A stretch of 7,404 nt of DNA from Atopobium sp. (GTDB lineage Bacteria; Actinomycetota; Coriobacteriia; Coriobacteriales; Atopobiaceae): assembly GCA_015259045.1 (NCBI GenBank), contig JABZHD010000049.1, positions 1-7,404 on the forward strand, given 5' to 3'. The translations under genes and the position numbers were made by a program. Below are positions 6,278 to 7,404 of this stretch, in pieces. Each line of letters opens with the position of its first letter. The stretch's first letter is position 1. The notes beneath the pieces were generated by a model. That model was not told where the DNA came from, ran no database searches, and saw nothing but the letters and a program-made list of their open reading frames with translations.

Positions 6278-7204
6278 ATGTCTAACCTGAAGGATTTTCT
6301 CGTTGTATCTGACGAGGTCAAAGAGGCTCTTGAGCAGAACAAGCCTGTTGTAGCTCTGGAGTCCACCATCATTTCTCACGGTATGCCTTACCCACAGAAC
6401 GTTGAGACCGCTCTGAAGGTTGAGCAGATTATCCGCGACAACGGTGCAATTCCTGCAACTATCGCAATTATTAACGGCCAGATGCGTGCCGGCCTTTCCG
6501 CTGACGAGATTGATTACCTGGGCAAGAAGGGCCGCGAGGTTGCTAAGGTCAGCCGCCGCGACCTCCCTGTTATCATCGCTGAGAAGAAGGACGGCGCAAC
6601 TACCGTCACTACTACCATGATGATTGCTCACATGGCAGGCATCGACGTCTTTGCAACCGGCGGCATTGGTGGCGTTCACCGTGGCGCTGAGACCACCATG
6701 GACATCTCCGCTGACCTCGAGGAGCTTGCACAGACTCCTGTTATGGTCATTTGCGCTGGTGCAAAGTCCATTCTTGACCTTGGCCTTACCCTTGAGTACC
6801 TGGAGACCAAGGGTGTTCCAGTACTTGGTTACCAGACCGAGGAGCTTCCTGCGTTCTACACCCGCAAGAGCGGCTTTAGCGTTGACTACCGCGTTGACTC
6901 CCCTGCTGAGCTGGCAGAGATCTTTACTACCCAGCAGCAGATTGGCATGAACAGCGGTCTTCTGGTTACCAACCCAATTCCTGAGCAGTATGCAATGGAT
7001 AAGGACACTATTGACGCAGCTATCGAGAAGGCCCTTGCAGAGGCAGAGGCTAACGGTATCCACGGCAAGGAGTCCACACCATTCTTGCTGGCAAAGGTTG
7101 CTGAGATTACCGGCAACAACTCCCTTGAGTCCAACATTCAGCTGGTCTTCAACAACGTTGCTCTTGGCGCAAAGGTTGCTGCAGAGGTTTGCAACCGCAA
7201 GTAA
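6278..7204 (+). CDS. psuG: Pseudouridine-5'-phosphate glycosidase
   Basis: This enzyme cleaves the C-C glycosidic bond of pseudouridine-5'-phosphate to uracil and ribose-5-phosphate in the cytoplasm, the second step of pseudouridine degradation. At 308 residues it is about the length of E. coli PsuG (312). The opening ALESTIISHGMPYPQN carries catalytic Glu28; AKVSRRDLP carries Lys90; GGIGGVHRGAE has His134; MDISADLEEL has the metal ligand Asp146; CAGAKSILDL carries Lys163, which should form the ring-opened ribose adduct; and ESNIQLVFNN has Asn286. These are each shifted by -3 from the E. coli residues as I recall them (31, 93, 137, 149, 166, 289), so the active site is complete. The ATG at 6278 has TTGGAG 5 nt upstream. 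It is probably cotranscribed with psuK across the repeat array and ends before a strong terminator. Confidence 0.97.
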   Translation: MSNLKDFLVVSDEVKEALEQNKPVVALESTIISHGMPYPQNVETALKVEQIIRDNGAIPATIAIINGQMRAGLSADEIDYLGKKGREVAKVSRRDLPVIIAEKKDGATTVTTTMMIAHMAGIDVFATGGIGGVHRGAETTMDISADLEELAQTPVMVICAGAKSILDLGLTLEYLETKGVPVLGYQTEELPAFYTRKSGFSVDYRVDSPAELAEIFTTQQQIGMNSGLLVTNPIPEQYAMDKDTIDAAIEKALAEAEANGIHGKESTPFLLAKVAEITGNNSLESNIQLVFNNVALGAKVAAEVCNRK

Positions 7205-7280
7205 GTGCTCGCACGCGCTCAAACGTACAAGCGCACATAAGTACACGTGCAAGCACCGCGTAAGCACCGCATTTCTTTTG
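7205..7280. other. Repeat-rich 3' trailer of psuG
   Basis: The trailer between the psuG stop and the terminator is rich in alternating purine-pyrimidine steps (for example GTACACGTGC at 7241-7250) and short GCAC/GCGC motifs. AAGCACCGC occurs at 7251-7259 and again at 7262-7270 (11-bp period). It has no coding signal that I recognise. Confidence 0.5.
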
Positions 7281-7312
7281 GCCCCTACGTCGTTTGACGT
7301 GGGGGCTTTTTC
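7281..7312 (+). terminator. Strong rho-independent terminator of the psuK-psuG operon
   Basis: GCCCCTACGTC (7281-7291) pairs with GACGTGGGGGC (7296-7306), 11 bp including one U-G pair, around the loop GTTT. TTTTTC follows directly. There is no matching A-tract upstream, so it should act on the plus strand only. It ends transcription from psuG. Confidence 0.93.
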
Positions 7313-7404
7313 TGTCTTGCAGCAGCTTTGGTAGGTTTTGCTAAAGAATTGACATGTTCCTAATCAAGATAGCCAGGCAGCTAGGCGGTCGCACTACCTG
7401 ATAT

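Noticed and set aside
6131..7267. Long minus-strand reading frame (378 codons) opposite psuG and the repeat array
   Set aside because: It is antisense to a complete, recognisable psuG; its C-terminal repeats only reflect the 18-bp array, and it is rich in cysteine and leucine with no domain.
7262..7269. TAAGCACC match to the psuK operator-like repeat
   Set aside because: Only 8 bp match, and the duplicated AAGCACCGC unit around it explains the sequence better.
7349..7354. Perfect -35 hexamer TTGACA near the right edge
   Set aside because: No acceptable -10 lies 16-18 nt downstream (AGCCAG or GCCAGG), and no gene start is visible before the window ends.

Overview
This 7.4-kb window is a nucleoside uptake and catabolism locus. 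G+C looks close to 50% by eye, Shine-Dalgarno sites are strong (AGGAGG-like), and there is a Tat-like lipoprotein signal. Hexameric-type DeoD, DeoB and a helix-turn-helix (HTH)-PfkB kinase sit beside PsuG. Together these suggest a Gram-positive anaerobe, most likely a coriobacterium of the Atopobium/Lancefieldella/Olsenella group. That placement is inference from protein flavour; a Firmicute is not excluded.

Layout. Positions 1-4659 are all minus strand, transcribed right to left: deoB (phosphopentomutase), then deoD (purine nucleoside phosphorylase, joined by a TAATG stop/start overlap), a weak terminator, a BMP/PnrA-type nucleoside-binding lipoprotein, an intercistronic hairpin, and a twin-domain ABC ATPase that runs off the left edge. 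The permease genes normally paired with the ATPase would lie beyond that edge. Positions 4660-5067 form a divergent control region of 408 bp. It holds two perfect 16-bp direct repeats, an 18-bp perfect interrupted palindrome, a 12-bp-arm inverted repeat and a 12-bp perfect palindrome. Positions 5068-7204 are plus strand: an HTH-PfkB kinase (psuK-like), a spacer made mostly of an 18-bp tandem repeat array, and psuG (pseudouridine-5'-phosphate glycosidase). A strong rho-independent terminator follows at 7281-7312. The last 92 bases hold nothing I can assign.

Function. The lipoprotein and ABC ATPase import nucleosides. DeoD releases purine bases and gives ribose-1-phosphate, which DeoB converts to ribose-5-phosphate. 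PsuK phosphorylates pseudouridine and PsuG splits it into uracil and ribose-5-phosphate. Both arms therefore yield bases for salvage and ribose-5-phosphate for central metabolism.

Most worth a second look: (1) the operator-like cluster just upstream of the HTH-kinase, suggesting that the kinase regulates its own promoter; (2) the 18-bp minisatellite-like array that starts directly after the psuK stop codon. I see no defence system, CRISPR array, transposon or RNA gene.
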